This document shows positions 1-33,084 of a stretch of 64,000 nucleotides of DNA, piece after piece. The notes beneath the pieces were generated by a model, which was given only the letters and a program-made list of their open reading frames with translations, had not been told where the DNA came from and ran no database searches. Position 1 is the stretch's first letter. Each line of letters begins with the position of its first letter. Source of the stretch: Liolophura sinensis (Eukaryota; Mollusca; Polyplacophora; Chitonida; Chitonidae); contig NC_088307.1 in the NCBI RefSeq assembly GCF_032854445.1, positions 23,511,953 to 23,575,952 of the forward strand, in the 5' to 3' direction. The position numbers and the translations under genes are program-made.

Positions 1-544
1 TGACAAGACTGTTTGCTTTAAATCTCGCATGTACGCTATATCTTTTAGGAGTTTAGTCTTACACACAAATCGTCAAGCGATTTAATGTTAGAAGCGTATC
101 ATCTAATTTTTAAGCGCGTTTACACCTGCACACCCCTTATCTGTAGCACTGGGGTCACGATCAAATGACACAGGTCTACCCGTCATCTGGTAGCTTCCAC
201 ATTCTTTATTTTCACCATCTTGGTGACTAACAAAGACCTAGAATGTTGTAAGGTAGGCCTTAATATTATAAAAAGCTGTTAAATACATGAAGGTAGGCAT
301 GATTCCAAACATAATTAAAATTTTTACTCAATGCATGATCATTACACATAAATCCAAACAAAACAATGAAGAAAACATCAAGAAAGAAACCTAATATTTG
401 ACCAAGACACACTTTCTATTTCGTTAAGTGCACTGACACATCATACTTGTGTGAAACTACTTCCGCCAATGTCTTCACATTTTTTCATGCCTCTATTATG
501 GGCCTCTATTATGGGCAATTCTCACCAATAGACCCACAAAGAAA

Positions 545-735
545 ATGATTTATCTGATTGGTGTTTTACGCCGTACTCAAGAATATTTCACTTATACAAC
601 GGCGGTGAGTATTATGTTGGGAGGAAACCGGGCAGAGCCCAGGGTAAACTTGCGACCATCTATAGGTTGCTGGCAGGACCTTCGCACATGCGGCTGCAGA
701 GGAAGCCAGCATGGGCCGGATTTGAGATGGGTTGG
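545..735 (-). mobile_element. tRNA-derived SINE, partial (body and tail end)
   Basis: This is a reverse-orientation copy of the abundant SINE. It reads 'gattggtgttttacgccgta' and then the 'ggaggaaaccgggcagagcc' core on the plus strand. The tRNA head is not recognisable. Full-length copies at 4639, 6086, 7648, 11490, 55828 and 60753 define the consensus. Confidence 0.8.
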
Positions 736-878
736 TTACACATATGTAACCATATAAATAAGGAAACTCCTGCCCATACATCTATCACGGCAAGAATGAA
801 AAAGAAAACATTTCAAGCTATCCAGAAATATAGTTATTATACAAAAATGTATTTTTTGGTCTTATGATCTTATTTCAG

Positions 879-969
879 GACTGAAGAAGATCTGAAGCAT
901 GACAGTTCTGCTCAGGAACCATGTTGTTTGAGACACATGAACAAAACTGGCAGGGCAGTGGCTTCCCAG
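879..969 (+). other. Exon-like interval of unknown gene
   Basis: A 91-nt stretch is bounded by a good acceptor (ttatttcag) and a good donor (cag|gtcagt). Only one frame is open across it; the peptide starts TEEDLKHDSSAQ and ends GRAVASQ. I do not recognise it. It lies on the strand opposite the presumed NTMT1 intron. It may be a small exon of another gene or a chance pairing of splice motifs. Confidence 0.15.
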
Positions 970-1937
970 GTCAGTATTCGTAGTCTCTCTTTTCTTCTGT
1001 GCAAGAAACAGACACAAAATTACACTAAATCATGACATACATTATATTTCTGGATATCTTTAAATGTGCTCTTTTTGAATGCAGTAATTTCTTTTGCCAG
1101 GACAGTTAGTGTATATACACGTATAATAGTCACCTTAAAGTACCTCGAAGCTTCTAACACCGTTATATAAGTGACAAATGATAGGGTTCACAGCAGTAAG
1201 ATAAATATACAAATAAATCTAACCCACTCAAATCCACTTTTCAATTCACCCACATCTATAAGATTACTTTCCCAAGCAAGCCACCTGTCCTATCCCCTTA
1301 AAGCCTGGTGGGTTCATCCCTTATCAAATCTAACCACATTTGGTAAGTTCTTGGGTTGTCTCAGACAAGCCACATTAGAAAAGCTCCCCACCCCCAACCA
1401 ATTCGATTCTCTTTTCAGATATAGCCATTCTTTGGGAGGACATTCAAAAAACAGGTGTTCTGTGTTACCCCTTAATTGCAAGATGGGTAGGAGAATACCC
1501 CTTTTCAAATGTAGTCATAACTGAAAAGCACCGAGGAACTGCAGCTACCCCACTTCCCTCACCAGTGAAGCCACATTTAAAAGCAGTTGTCCTGTCATTC
1601 CTGCGCTACTCCGTTAATGACAAGTACACTATATACCACTCGTGAAATAATACCCCAATTCCACACAACTATGCATGTTTCTTTTGTGTACTCTCGAAAA
1701 ACTAACCATGCCCCTTTTTCGTATCGTCCTTCCCAAAAGAAGTACCTTTTGAAGAGTGAATTTCTGACATCTGGGAACACACCATATATTTCTTGTGAAA
1801 TAATACCCCCCCCCCCCCAAAGTACAAGTTCATTCAATGCGCTTCGACTTAGCAAGAGGACTTTTACCGGGGTGCTATATCACGATATTGCCCATGCCGC
1901 TCTTAAAAGAAACACCTCTCTGTGAGCCCAATCAGCT

Positions 1938-2158
1938 TTTCAGGGGTCTTGTGAGTTCACGTAGATATGAGCAAGACAGGTGGAAGCTCCCGCAAACTAA
2001 GGTAGATAAAAGACGTTATTGTACGGTAGTTGCTAAACTGAATACACATCTGTCGACTCAATGGAGACTTTGGCACCTAACGCCTCTTAGCTGTAGGAGT
2101 TTGCGAGAGCTTCCACCTGTCTCACCTATAGCTGCGTGAACTTGCGACACCCCTGAAA
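1938..2158. mobile_element. MITE-like element with ~80-bp imperfect terminal inverted repeats
   Basis: The left arm (from 'ttttcaggggtcttgtgagt', including 'gacaggtggaagctc') is mirrored by the right arm (including 'gagcttccacctgtc' and ending 'gacacccctgaaa'). By eye the arms match at roughly 80% over about 80 bp around a 60-bp centre. No coding capacity is seen. The pattern fits a non-autonomous inverted-repeat transposon; target-site duplications were not resolved. Confidence 0.6.
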
Positions 2159-2411
2159 CGCCAACTGAACTTATACCCCCATATATAGAACCGGGCATGT
2201 TACTTTAGCACTAGCAGATACCTGAGGAAGAAAAAGAGGATGTAAAGACTAAGTGGGAATTTTATGCTGAGGTTGATGTATTGTGGTAGAGTGATGTCAT
2301 TTCATTGAAGAACCAGCTTTTCTCAACCAGAATGAACATTTTGGAAGGGGCTCATTGACTGACAAAATGACCAACCAAGTTTTTACAACTGCCCCATTTG
2401 ATCCTTGAGTC

Positions 2412-2473
2412 TAGCCTAATGAATTAGACCTTGAATGCTATCGTTAGCATACAAGGTCTAGTTCATTAGGCTA
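2412..2473. repeat. Near-perfect hairpin (28-bp stem, tiny loop)
   Basis: The arms 'tagcctaatgaattagacct' and 'aggtctagttcattaggcta' pair over 22 bp with one mismatch. The inner ATGCTA/TAGCAT pairs as well across one A/A mismatch, leaving a loop of about 4 nt. It sits about 45 bp inside the presumed first intron of the minus-strand methyltransferase gene. It may be a miniature inverted-repeat element or cruciform former; the loop is short for a typical microRNA precursor. Confidence 0.7.
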
Positions 2474-2519
2474 CCTAGGCAACAAAGCAACAACAACAAC
2501 AGCATTCTATGGATCTTAC

Positions 2520-2837
2520 CATAACAAAAGGCCTTAGAAAGGCCTTTGATCCGTTGATATCTGTTGGTGAGATTCTAGCAAAACCGCCTAACATGCCGTC
2601 AATCGTAGGCGACACCGTTTCCCAATAATTTTTAGCATTTGAGTAAAAACTCGATCTTTGTTCCTGGTCTGAACAACTGCGTCCATTTTGCGCATTTTCG
2701 TTGTTTGCGTTTATCTCCTTTATAACGCGCTCATCCGCTAAATCCTCTGCTGTACAGCTGGTATCCATACTTGGATTCGGTTTTTTTTTAATGCTATGGC
2801 TGCCACACAAAAATAATGATTTGGATCTAAAGGTCAA
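2520..2837 (-). CDS. NTMT1: Alpha-N-terminal protein methyltransferase (NTMT1-like), first coding exon, partial gene
   Basis: The exon encodes up to 106 codons. Its C-terminal part (FYSNAKNYWETVSPTIDGML, then GGFARISPTDINGSKAFLRPF) matches the N-terminal conserved block of NTMT1, the SAM-dependent enzyme that methylates the alpha-amine of proteins starting X-Pro-Lys after Met removal. The invariant DGMLGG segment is present. The exon ends at a consensus donor (TTATG|GTAAGA on the minus strand). The catalytic SAM-binding motifs lie in later exons, off the left edge. The start is ambiguous: Met at 2837 gives a long extension with KKKPNP coded by a poly-A run, whereas Met at 2768 (MDTSCTAEDL) gives a length nearer the family. 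NTMT2 is a possible alternative assignment. The gene is head to head with KIFAP3. Confidence 0.82.
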
Positions 2838-3312
2838 ATTAACGAAAAAGAACCGGCGCGTAAAACTCCACAGGCTTTTGTTATTCCACGTGCTAATACG
2901 CGTAGGTGGCGCTCTTTAGATCATGTGACTGTTTATATCACGTGACAAGAACGGACGTGCCTCGTACATTATTCAATATGTTATGTCGCTTATTTTATGA
3001 AAAATAGGTTGTAGAAGACAACAACTTACCTTGAAGCCGACTTTTACAAATGAAGAATGTTAGCTGACATTATTTATTGCATAATAATCGAAAGAAATTT
3101 AATTTGATATAAAGTCATGGCAGCCTTGACTCGTAACTTGCTCAAAGTAAACAAGAAATCAAGAAATACCATGTCAGCGTTTAGCACGCGGAGTCACAAA
3201 TGTCATTTTTGGGCGAAAATGCTTGAAATATGACAATTTGTGGCAGTGTTTCACCAGATATTTGAAACAATAAGTTGTCATTTCTTACTGAGTGGCTAGC
3301 CCAAAGACAAAC
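2838..3312. promoter_or_regulatory. Bidirectional promoter between NTMT1 and KIFAP3
   Basis: About 475 bp separate the two divergent start codons, so both promoters must lie here or overlap the 5' ends. Visible motifs are E-boxes CCACGTGC (about 2886) and ATCACGTGAC (about 2937), an ATCATGTGAC variant (about 2918), and a CTCF-like core TAGGTGGCGC (about 2904). There is no TATA box at a suitable place. TCACGTGA-type E-boxes are bound by USF/MITF-TFE factors in animals; use here is inference. Confidence 0.6.
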
Positions 3313-24487
<21,175 letters not shown>

Positions 24488-27400
24488 AGCAGAAGATAGA
24501 CTTTTTAGGCAGGACTGACCGTTCTGTGTTTTAGTACAATGGTCTCAAACCTATACTGAAGGTATACAGCACACAACAGCAGCTTGTCTTCATCCACAAG
24601 GGCTAGTGTTGGAACTTTGACAGAGTGGGTTAGGTTTCAAAGCAATCTTTTTTTTTTGAGATGGATCAGTATAATTTGATTTACTGGTTTGTGCTTTGGA
24701 TTCTTAATTGGAAAAGGAATCTCGGTCAGTTTTTTGAGTTTGCTTGGTCGTTCGCTCTCAGAGAAATGTTCGTCCAGATTCAGGACGTCGGGGATGCAGA
24801 TGTGGAAAAACCAATTGCAGGCCAGAAAAAGGAAAGAGAGTAAGATATGACTCTTCTGAAGCAAGATTGATTGGTATTCAGGTGTTATTAAAACACTGTG
24901 TTCAAGAATTTTTCCTCTGACATGATGGTATTCGGGTTTATGGTTGAAAACTTTAGTTTAATCGAGTTAATCCAGAGTTTAATTACCAATTCCTTAAGCA
25001 GTTACCTGACAAGTCTCTTGGCTTCTGTGGCCAATGGTACAATGACACTTCTTACTCAAGTCAAAATTTATAACCTCTTGACAGTTAGTTCTTGATTGTG
25101 GAAGATGGGATTTTGACACAATTATTTTAAGGTAACATTGATGAGGTGGTTAAAATTTAAACATCTAGGGCCCCAAAAACAAATATCTAGGGCCCCAAAA
25201 ATAAGCTGAAAAATCGTATTTCAGAAATCGCCTCATGGAATCGGACCCTGAAGCAAATATATTGCAATAAGTATATTGAAATATAATTACTTGACTGTGT
25301 CCTTGTAGTATAGAGACCGTTTCATTTGAAAGGCTTCAGCTTAGCTTCATAGTATTAAAAAAAAAGAAAATAAAAAAATTTCAAAGGCTTATCTGTGATG
25401 TTTTCAGCATAATAGTTACTTCCATATCCGTTGTACATTTTGCATAGTGCACAGGTCGTGGAGTGAAGAATTTGAGATATGTCGGCCATTGTACACAGGT
25501 TGTCGAAGTCAAGAATTTGAGATATGTCGGCCATTGTGCACAGGTCGTGGAAGGCAAGAATTTGAGATATTGCGGCCATATTTGTGGCATTATAATGTAA
25601 TGCATGTAGGAGTGACCATTTTAACAGTAGAGATAGATCTGTAGCGAGCAGTTGTTTGGAAGGTAGCATAATGGTGTTCGTGTTTCCACTGAGGTATTTT
25701 TCTTTGAAATCATTTGTGTGTAATATCTCATCCTTACAGAATCTCTTTGTGTCCAGAGATCTGTAGAATTATCTGTCTCAGTGTGCGTATACCATGGTTG
25801 TTTTATACATACATGTATATCTATAGATTTAATTATGCATAATTTATTTATTAATGTGATTTAAGGACATTTAGTGAACTACCGTTTTACAGCTGAGCAG
25901 TTCAGTATTGAGTATCCCCTTCTAAACATTTGGTGTGCACCTTTATACATAGTATACACACTGTAATAATAATCGGGGGTTACATGTTTTTTTTGTATTT
26001 AGTGTTTTTGGTCGGGAGGGGGGATGCAAGACTTCCATGTACAGGCGTAAGTGGTAGATTTTACCAGATTACATGTATTTAGTTTATTTATTTATTTGTT
26101 TGTCTATTTAATTGATCGAAAACCAATCCACCAGATGGGAACCAGGAACTGATGAACTGGAGGGAGCAGGTTTTGAACTTGTGGCATCCTTGTTTAAAGG
26201 CTAGTGATCTTGAGGTTGAAGTCATTGCAGTGCTTATCCAGTAGGAATCTCTACCTGGCTAAATTATCCCCATATATAGTGAGTTCATCTCGCATACTAG
26301 TTAATGAATGTCTAAACAGGATTACCGTAAATGACCTAAAATTTTGAGCATGAGTAACTAGCTTATTTTGCCTGATTCTGTTGATTGTAGATTAGGTGTT
26401 CGAGGTTTGGTTGGAAATATACAACTTCAGCATAAACAGTAATGTTTTGATATTTATTGATTTACCTCTGAAAATGCTCCTCTTGGGCAAAATGTTAGAT
26501 CATTTACAGTTTGTTTACTATGTTCTTTAATAGTCGTAATATTGATCCTTATGTGAAGAAATCCATGTCGTCTTCAAACTATGCTCCTATCAGTCATTTA
26601 CCTTATGTCATTTACATGCTACACCACGATGAATCTGGGACATAAAAATTTTCTGTTTAGTGAAATGTAATGATGGACAAGAATTTTAATTATATGAAAA
26701 CTTGTCATTAAACATTGTGCATCTATTCCGAATCGGGTTATATGTGTTGAAATTGCATTTATGCAATTCTTTTGATTCTTCGATGCTTCTGGGAAGTGGA
26801 CCGTGGTCATGCGATGAAAGGCGCTTATCTTTCGATCGCTAGAACAGGCAAGATGTGAGGACAAAACCGACTAATTGGAGGGGAATTCTGAATTGATTCC
26901 CCCCACTTTCACTGTTTGTGTAAGCCTTGGTGACAGTAAGCGGGCGATAGTGCTCATGTGGCCGTTTGCGCAACCTAACATACGCTGAAGAGCACTTATG
27001 GTGCGTATATGTAGGGAAATTGAGTGAGGTCACAGGTTCCAATCAATCTCCCGCAAGTAGGCCCTACTTGGCATGGAGCAGGGGAAATTGGAATTGTCAT
27101 TTTTGATTCCTACATTTTAGCTCCGAAATGACCTCTTTATGGGTTAAAAATGTAAATTATAACTTTATAAATACATCTGTATATCCTGGGTAACTTTTAA
27201 GGTACGGTAATACGTTGACTAGGATGAAGGTTGCAGTGACGGCAGTATGCTCCTCTATCTGACAAGGTGGCCCACCCAAGAGCGGACATGTTCTGTAGGG
27301 TGATATCCGGGGTAATATCTAACACGGCGATAGGCGTACAGTTGTCTACTCAATAATTCACATATTAACACAATGGTGAAGAGAGCCTGACACAGCGCGT

Positions 27401-27840
27401 TGTCAAAGCACAGGTTTCGTGTACCATCACCAACATGACAGACGAGGCTCCTGTTATTTGTGTATTGCCCAGGGGACAACAGAAACATGACCGGGTCATG
27501 GAAGGGGAGGGGAAATAGGAAGTTGTTTATTAGCGATTCAAGCACATTACTGTAATCTATCAATTAATCTGGTTATCAAGCGCTTCGTATCTTGTACAGG
27601 AATGAACACCAAGGCTGTTGCCTGATGTCACGATTCTGGCTGGTGATTTACGATCAGGGAGATCTGTTTATAACACAGAAATCTGTAGCGGATTTAATGA
27701 TATTGATTACACACGAAGTATCGCAATTTTCATTCAAAGCTTTAGTTACTAATTAAAGAAACAGTATACCGGTTAAATGTAGGTTTTCTCCACCTATCCA
27801 GCCACCGGAAAAGCCTGGGAAAAGCTGTCTGTAATGAACG
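24488..27840. other. KIFAP3 3' UTR and downstream intergenic DNA
   Basis: The 3' UTR must begin at 24488; its end is not resolved. AATAAA-type hexamers occur near 25370. The stretch holds a doubled 'ctagggccccaaaaa' motif (25167-25202) and a three-copy repeat near 25440-25590. Minus-strand open frames near 26619-27563 match nothing I recognise. Confidence 0.5.
25446..25585 (+). repeat. ~50-bp repeat, 3 copies, in the probable KIFAP3 3' UTR
   Basis: Units share 'gaatttgagatatgtcggcc' and 'cacaggtcgtgga', and diverge in the third copy ('gagatattgcggccat'). Confidence 0.8.
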
Positions 27841-27877
27841 GTAATTAACAGATTCCCAGCAAGGTTTTACCCGGCTG

Positions 27878-28062
27878 TACTTCATACGGTCGCTTTGAGT
27901 TCAAGTCCAGCTCATGTTGGCTTCCTGTCAGGCCGCATGCACATGGGAAGGCCTGACAGCAAGCTGTGGACAGTCGTGGGTTTCGTCCGGGTTCTGCCCG
28001 GTTTCTCACCATTATAATGTTGGCCGTCGTCATATAAGTGAAATATTCTTGATAAATAAAAC
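27878..28062 (+). mobile_element. SINE, truncated at both ends
   Basis: Begins at 'cggtcgctttgagttcaagt' (box B) and ends at 'gaaatattcttgataaataa', so both the head and part of the tail region are missing. Confidence 0.82.
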
Positions 28063-28134
28063 AAATTCAGTCATGGTGCTAGAGAGTGTCAAATTTGCCA
28101 CTCATTAAGCACGTACCTGTGCAGTTATAATAAT

Positions 28135-28255
28135 GTGAAGTCACAACTGTGGTAAAAGGCCGCGTTTCACCAATTACGAATGACCGTTTGACAACTATCA
28201 CAAAGTTGTACAGCTGTTGAGGTTTTACTCTCTGTTCTGTAACCTTTTATATTCA
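28135..28255 (+). repeat. ~200-bp dispersed repeat, partial copy
   Basis: Shares 'ggccgcgtttcaccaattac', 'tgaccgtttgacaactatca' and 'gttttactctct' with the copies at 28945, 47366 and 62765. Confidence 0.65.
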
Positions 28256-28944
28256 ACGGTTATTGCGCGCGGTTGATTCGCAGGAAGTGCACCTCGATCT
28301 CTGTGGTGGTAAAGTCCGTTGTTCCCGCCACGATAGGCCTATGGCTGAAGTAATGCAAATGGGGTTTAACCCTGAGTCATTCATTTATTGTCGCTCAGAA
28401 TTTACATGTGTGTACCGAACGTCCGTCTTGGTCGTAAGCCTGTATGGGAAAATTTAAAAAAGAAAAAAAAGTTGTACGTTCGAATCCAGTCCTCGCAATG
28501 AAGAATTGGCCGTGGCTTCAAGTCCGGATTTTTTTCCCGTCCGAAGTCAATCTCGATTTAATCTGGAGTCTGGTCATCGTTGTTCTGCCTAAGGCGTTAG
28601 ACCAAGCACTGGTCGCTTTACGATATTAGTATGCTATGATTTGGTATAAAGGGCTGTATAGCTAGTGGTATCAGTAGGTTTGTATTGGGTCAGGAAGACA
28701 ACGCAGTTTTATATAGCCACCGATGTCGAAACCAACGTTACTAGCCTGTAGTAAACAGATAACAATGACACCGAATAAAAGAAGTGCAGAATTTCATGAT
28801 TATTACATGAAGTGCCTGTACTGTATTTTATAGGTATTCATATAAAATAGGCCCTACATTGATACTAAGTTTAAGTATACCGCAAATTTAATTTACACCA
28901 GTGACCTCTAATAAATCACAATTAAGATGAGTGCATTTTTGGTT

Positions 28945-29150
28945 TTCGCTAATTTTGCTTCAGCCATGGTACTGTAGGGGTCTTGTAAATTGCTGCTCAT
29001 CACGCATTCGCATGAACAGTTACAATCAATCCGCAAATCAGGTAAATTGACAGGAGACCGTATTTCGCCTGTTAACTGTGAAAATTTGCCAACTATCACA
29101 CTGTCTTCACTGCTCTGGTTACACTCTCTATAGAGTAGTCTTTTATGTTC
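28945..29150 (+). repeat. ~200-bp dispersed repeat copy
   Basis: Order of blocks: 'cagccatggtactgtagggg', 'cgcatgaacagttacaatca', 'ggagaccgtatttcgcctgt', 'ccaactatcacactgtcttc', 'actgctctggttacactctc'. Confidence 0.8.
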
Positions 29151-29995
29151 ATTTTACACTGGCAAACAGACGCTCTTCAGTATTGGTTGATGGATGTCCC
29201 AAATTATGTAGAGACCCAGACCTCTGGATTAGCTGGATGAGTTGTGGCGAAGGGGAAAGGGAGAGAAATCTTTCTCAGACGCATCCTAAGAGAGTGCTGC
29301 CCCTTATGACGTCCTATATATACTTATCCCAGACTTTTTCTTAACGCATTATATTCATGAATTTTAAAAAAATCTGGGATCGGAACTGTAGCATACATGT
29401 ACTATGTTGAATAAAACCATCACGTGAATAGTACTACATGGACATTTGCAATCAAAGGGCAACTAAGATTTATAGTTACAGTTAACTTTTAGTGTATCGA
29501 GGTACACGATTTACGTTCTGCTTAAACTTACGCACCAAGAACATTTCTTGGTTTTTTTCGAAATCGTTGAAAACTGTTGACAAGTTCACTTTACACACCA
29601 CTTCCTGATTGCCGACTTGACTTAGTCTTTCAGTATTTTGCTTGTTTTTGTTAAATGTTCGTGTGGAAATTTATCTTGTGATTATTGACCAGGGACGTCC
29701 AATAAAGTTAGGAATTGACGCCTTTAATTGTAAACCTGGAAATATGGAAAACCTTTCACGAAAATATTCAACATGCGGCCTCCCTGAAATGTAAGCCTAC
29801 CTGTAATATAGTGATGTATACACAACAAAAATATAAAAGCACGAAGCAACTTTATAATTCTTTTCTATTGGCGTTAAATAACGTGTTACGTCAACATTTA
29901 GGGTAAGTATTCATTATCAACTGTGGCTTCAATTTCCACCAGATTGTTGTTAAAATTTTAGGGCAATAATACAGGAACCACAGCAGGGTGAAAAC

Positions 29996-30088
29996 AGAGT
30001 GGTCGGTAATCACAGTTCACGCTCTTCGTGATGCTGACGGTGGACACACTCGGTACTGAGTGTTGTTATTACCGATCACTCTGTGTAA
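29996..30088. repeat. Inverted repeat, 16-bp arms
   Basis: CAGAGTGGTCGGTAAT and ATTACCGATCACTCTG pair with one mismatch across a ~57-nt loop. MITE-like; no coding content. Confidence 0.6.
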
Positions 30089-30213
30089 CAATTGCATGCT
30101 ATTTTCTGCATAAATACTACACTGATTCGCAGGGTATATTTAAGAAAACAGGGAAAGAAAAACCAGATTTTTTGTCACTCAGGGAATTTTTTCTAACCCT
30201 AATAGACTGCAAT

Positions 30214-30289
30214 TAGTGATAAATAATGTGACAAAAAAGACTTTGTACAGCATGACAAAAAGTGTTTTTGTCGCATTATTTCTCACTAG
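30214..30289. repeat. Inverted repeat, 24-bp arms
   Basis: TAGTGATAAATAATGTGACA (+AAAA) pairs with (TTTT+) TGTCGCATTATTTCTCACTA at 22 of 24 positions around a ~28-nt loop. A compact MITE-like hairpin. Confidence 0.7.
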
Positions 30290-30344
30290 ATTAGTGAAGC
30301 CTCTCCATACCCGCATCTACTCGAAGACTACAATTGATATCAAT

Positions 30345-30535
30345 GCATTTTTTTTACCTAATTCTGCTTAACCCATGGTGCTAGGGGGCGTGCAATTTGC
30401 TACTATTTAAGCATTTATGTGAACAGTTAGAATAAAACCCTATCTGAGGTAAATCCACAAAGTGGCCCTATTTCACCTGTAACGACTGTCGTCGCTGCTA
30501 TGATTTTACTGTCTGTACTGTAAGTCTATTGTTAC
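30345..30535 (+). repeat. ~200-bp dispersed repeat copy
   Basis: Blocks: 'ttacctaattctgcttaacc', 'catggtgctagggggcgtgc', 'gctactatttaagcatttat', 'gtgaacagttagaataaaac', 'actgtcgtcgctgctatgat'. One of the fullest copies at its left end. Confidence 0.85.
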
Positions 30536-31954
30536 ATTGAACAATCAGGTTGCAGGTTCGAATCCAGTGTTGGCTCGGCAGGCGAATATTAAGTAAGAGG
30601 TTTTGTCAGACATGTTAGTGTGCAGTGGAGTTAAATCAGTTGTCAGAATCTAGGTATTACAGGGGCCTCAGGTGTATAGACGAATGGAGAACGCGTATTC
30701 CATGATGTAATCGAGGTACAGAACTTTACAACAGACTTGTATATATCTCAGACAAATACACGACAGCTCTGAGTAAACATGCTCGTTGCGACAGTTCAGC
30801 ATGATGATGGTTATGCGTAGAACATACATGGTGTTACACAGCGCATCAACCAGTGCAGCAATCTGACAACTTCGTGCTGTCGAGCTATCGATCGGAAGTC
30901 TCCGGGGATAGTCGGGAGATTTCGGAGAGACGCCAGAGGCACGCTCGCTGGCGCGGCACACCTCATTGCTGATGGCCGCCTAACATGCAAGAGGCCAATT
31001 GAGCCGACTCTGAGAACGCGCGTGGATGGACGGCTTATACTTGTACTGGCATCATTTTCTCACATCCTAAAATGCTGCCGAGATGGGTCGTGCATGGCCC
31101 TGTTGTTCAGATAGTGCATTTCTCTTTTAACCGCTAGGAAACGCGAGGTGGTGGTTCAATCCCAGAATAAGTCTATTTGAACCCGGTCAGGGACAGGGAA
31201 TTCGTGCATTCCTCACTGTCAGTGCTTGAGGACCTGGACGAAGCTCGTATGACAAAATTTCACAGTGTAACGTTTACTGAAGACCAATTGTCTTCCACTA
31301 ATATATAGTGTGCATTCCAGTACACCACACGTGGAAAAGATCGTTAGTAACTTGGCAGTGGTCGCTGGTTCACACCGGGCATTCCAGTTTCCTACACTCA
31401 TAAAACCACCGTACATCGTAGAAGTGAAACATTGTTTAATATGGCATTCAGCAAATACATCAATCGATATGAATATCGGACAGTGAATCCTCATCTCCGT
31501 CTTGTATGAAGTTCCACCAATAAGGTGTACACACTTAGCTTTCTGTGCAGGAGAAAATCTGTGCGGCGCTGTGGTAAATGCATGCTTCCTCAGCTACTTA
31601 CATATATCAGAGGAATGCGGTTTACACAGCTAGGGACAGCCGATTTCCCGCACTCGTTAACCTAAACTCCTTTGCATAAGTGAAATATTTTTCGGCATGG
31701 CGTAAAAAAACAGTCAAATGATTGAACAGGCGACATACAGTGCATTGAATGAGGCGGCTCCAGGTGTTAGAATTTGAATTGCACGACTGATTGGTTAGCT
31801 CGGCTAGACATAGACATTTTTTTTTCCAATGAAATTAGCGTTCTGTGTTTTTTTTATTATCTTGCATTTTGAAATAGAGGTTTTGTTTGTATGAATTTGT
31901 GGCCTGGGGATCAAAACCAATTGACCTGTATGTGTTTAAGCGTTTCACATAAAG

Positions 31955-32098
31955 AAGGTCTCTCAGTAATATGCGGATGATCGTGAGTTTCCTCCGGGCT
32001 CTATCCGGTTTCCTCCCACCATAATGCTGACCGCCGTCGTATAAATGAAATATTCTCGAGTACGGCGTACAACACCAATCAAATAAATCAAATAAATT
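31955..32098 (+). mobile_element. SINE, 3' half
   Basis: From 'aggtctctcagtaatatgcg' through 'ccaccataatgctgaccgcc' to the AAATAAATCAAATAAAT tail. Weaker tail fragments lie at 31395-31460 and 31640-31720. Confidence 0.85.
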
Positions 32099-32356
32099 GT
32101 CACATAAGCAGTAGAACCGCGTTGCTTAACTCGTAATCTTGCTATTCCCCTGGCTTGGTACTCTTCATAAGAGTAGACAAGACCAAGTGCCGCCTGATCA
32201 GGTGTCCGTACAGCATTCCACTGAGGCAGCACTGAACCAAAATACTGGCATTGAAACCAGTCTTCTACAGGAATACACTGTCACGGATACTTATTTATTT
32301 ATTTGATATACTCAAAAAAAAAAAAAAAAAACAATAATCGGTTAATTTGAACAGAA

Positions 32357-32525
32357 AGTCTGAATGATGTTAGGATGTATTGTGTTACTGCAGAAGATTG
32401 TTGTCTTAAATATAACACACATATTCTATTAATTCATCATAAAGATTCTATTAGACTAACGGGATATTATGTTGAGTATGGCAGAATGTTATAATAACAC
32501 AATACATTCTAACACCACTCAGACT
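32357..32525. mobile_element. MITE-like element with ~32-bp terminal inverted repeats
   Basis: The left end AGTCTGAATGATGTTAGGAT (+GTATTGTGTTAC) is mirrored by the right end ATAACACAATACATTCTAAC (+ACCACTCAGACT), about 28 of 32 matched. The centre is AT-rich without coding capacity. Confidence 0.7.
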
Positions 32526-33084
32526 CAGTAAGTTAAAATTAAAAGATTAATGCTTTGAGCATAGGAGAATTTCTCACTTATATCGTGGCGGCCAATTTTA
32601 AACCAGGGGTAAACCGCTTATTTTTGATGGAGTACATCATTTGCACACGCAAATGTTGGTAGAAGACAATCGGTCTTCAGTTAGCGACTACGAAAACGAC
32701 TCAAAGGCCACTGTGGGCCACATATTTGCTGCCAGAATCAAGATCCCACGAACATGAAGAGCGGCGGAATCACAAGTCGGGAGTGAATCCCCTATACCGC
32801 GTATGTGGTCTGGCGATTGAAAAACGAGCGTCCTAACCGCTCAGCTATTGACCAAAATACTGTTGAAAACGACGTCTATACTGAAATAGAAATTACCAAG
32901 AGAAGGAAATCTTGATCTTGATGTAGGCCCTATGTATGTTTCGGTTTTCCGTCGCACTTTACAATTTTTCAGTCATATGACGACGAGGTCCATAGGCGAG
33001 TCCGTGCAATCAAAGTGCTGCCACCAATGAAGTATTATGCCGAAAACACTTGACATTAAGCGAAGCAGCTACAAGTACCATAAT

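Larger units (their letters stand above)
1..2519. other. Left flank: presumed NTMT1 intron 1 and beyond, no firm gene
   Basis: If the minus-strand methyltransferase exon at 2520-2837 is real, its next exons must lie to the left, so this stretch is probably intron. I looked on the minus strand for the SAM-binding DCGAGIGR-type motif expected in the next exon and did not find it. The stretch holds a degraded SINE (about 545-735), a 14-base C run near 1807, a large inverted repeat (1938-2158), a compact hairpin (2412-2473) and one plus-strand exon-like interval (879-969). Confidence 0.5.

Noticed and set aside
27255-27563. 102-codon minus-strand open frame
   Set aside because: Not recognised and unsupported by splice sites or neighbours; could be reconsidered with transcript data.
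28470-28500. tRNA-like GTACGTTCGAATCCAGTC (also 30553 and 46681)
   Set aside because: Box B-like only; no box A at proper distance and no acceptor stem, so not tRNA genes.
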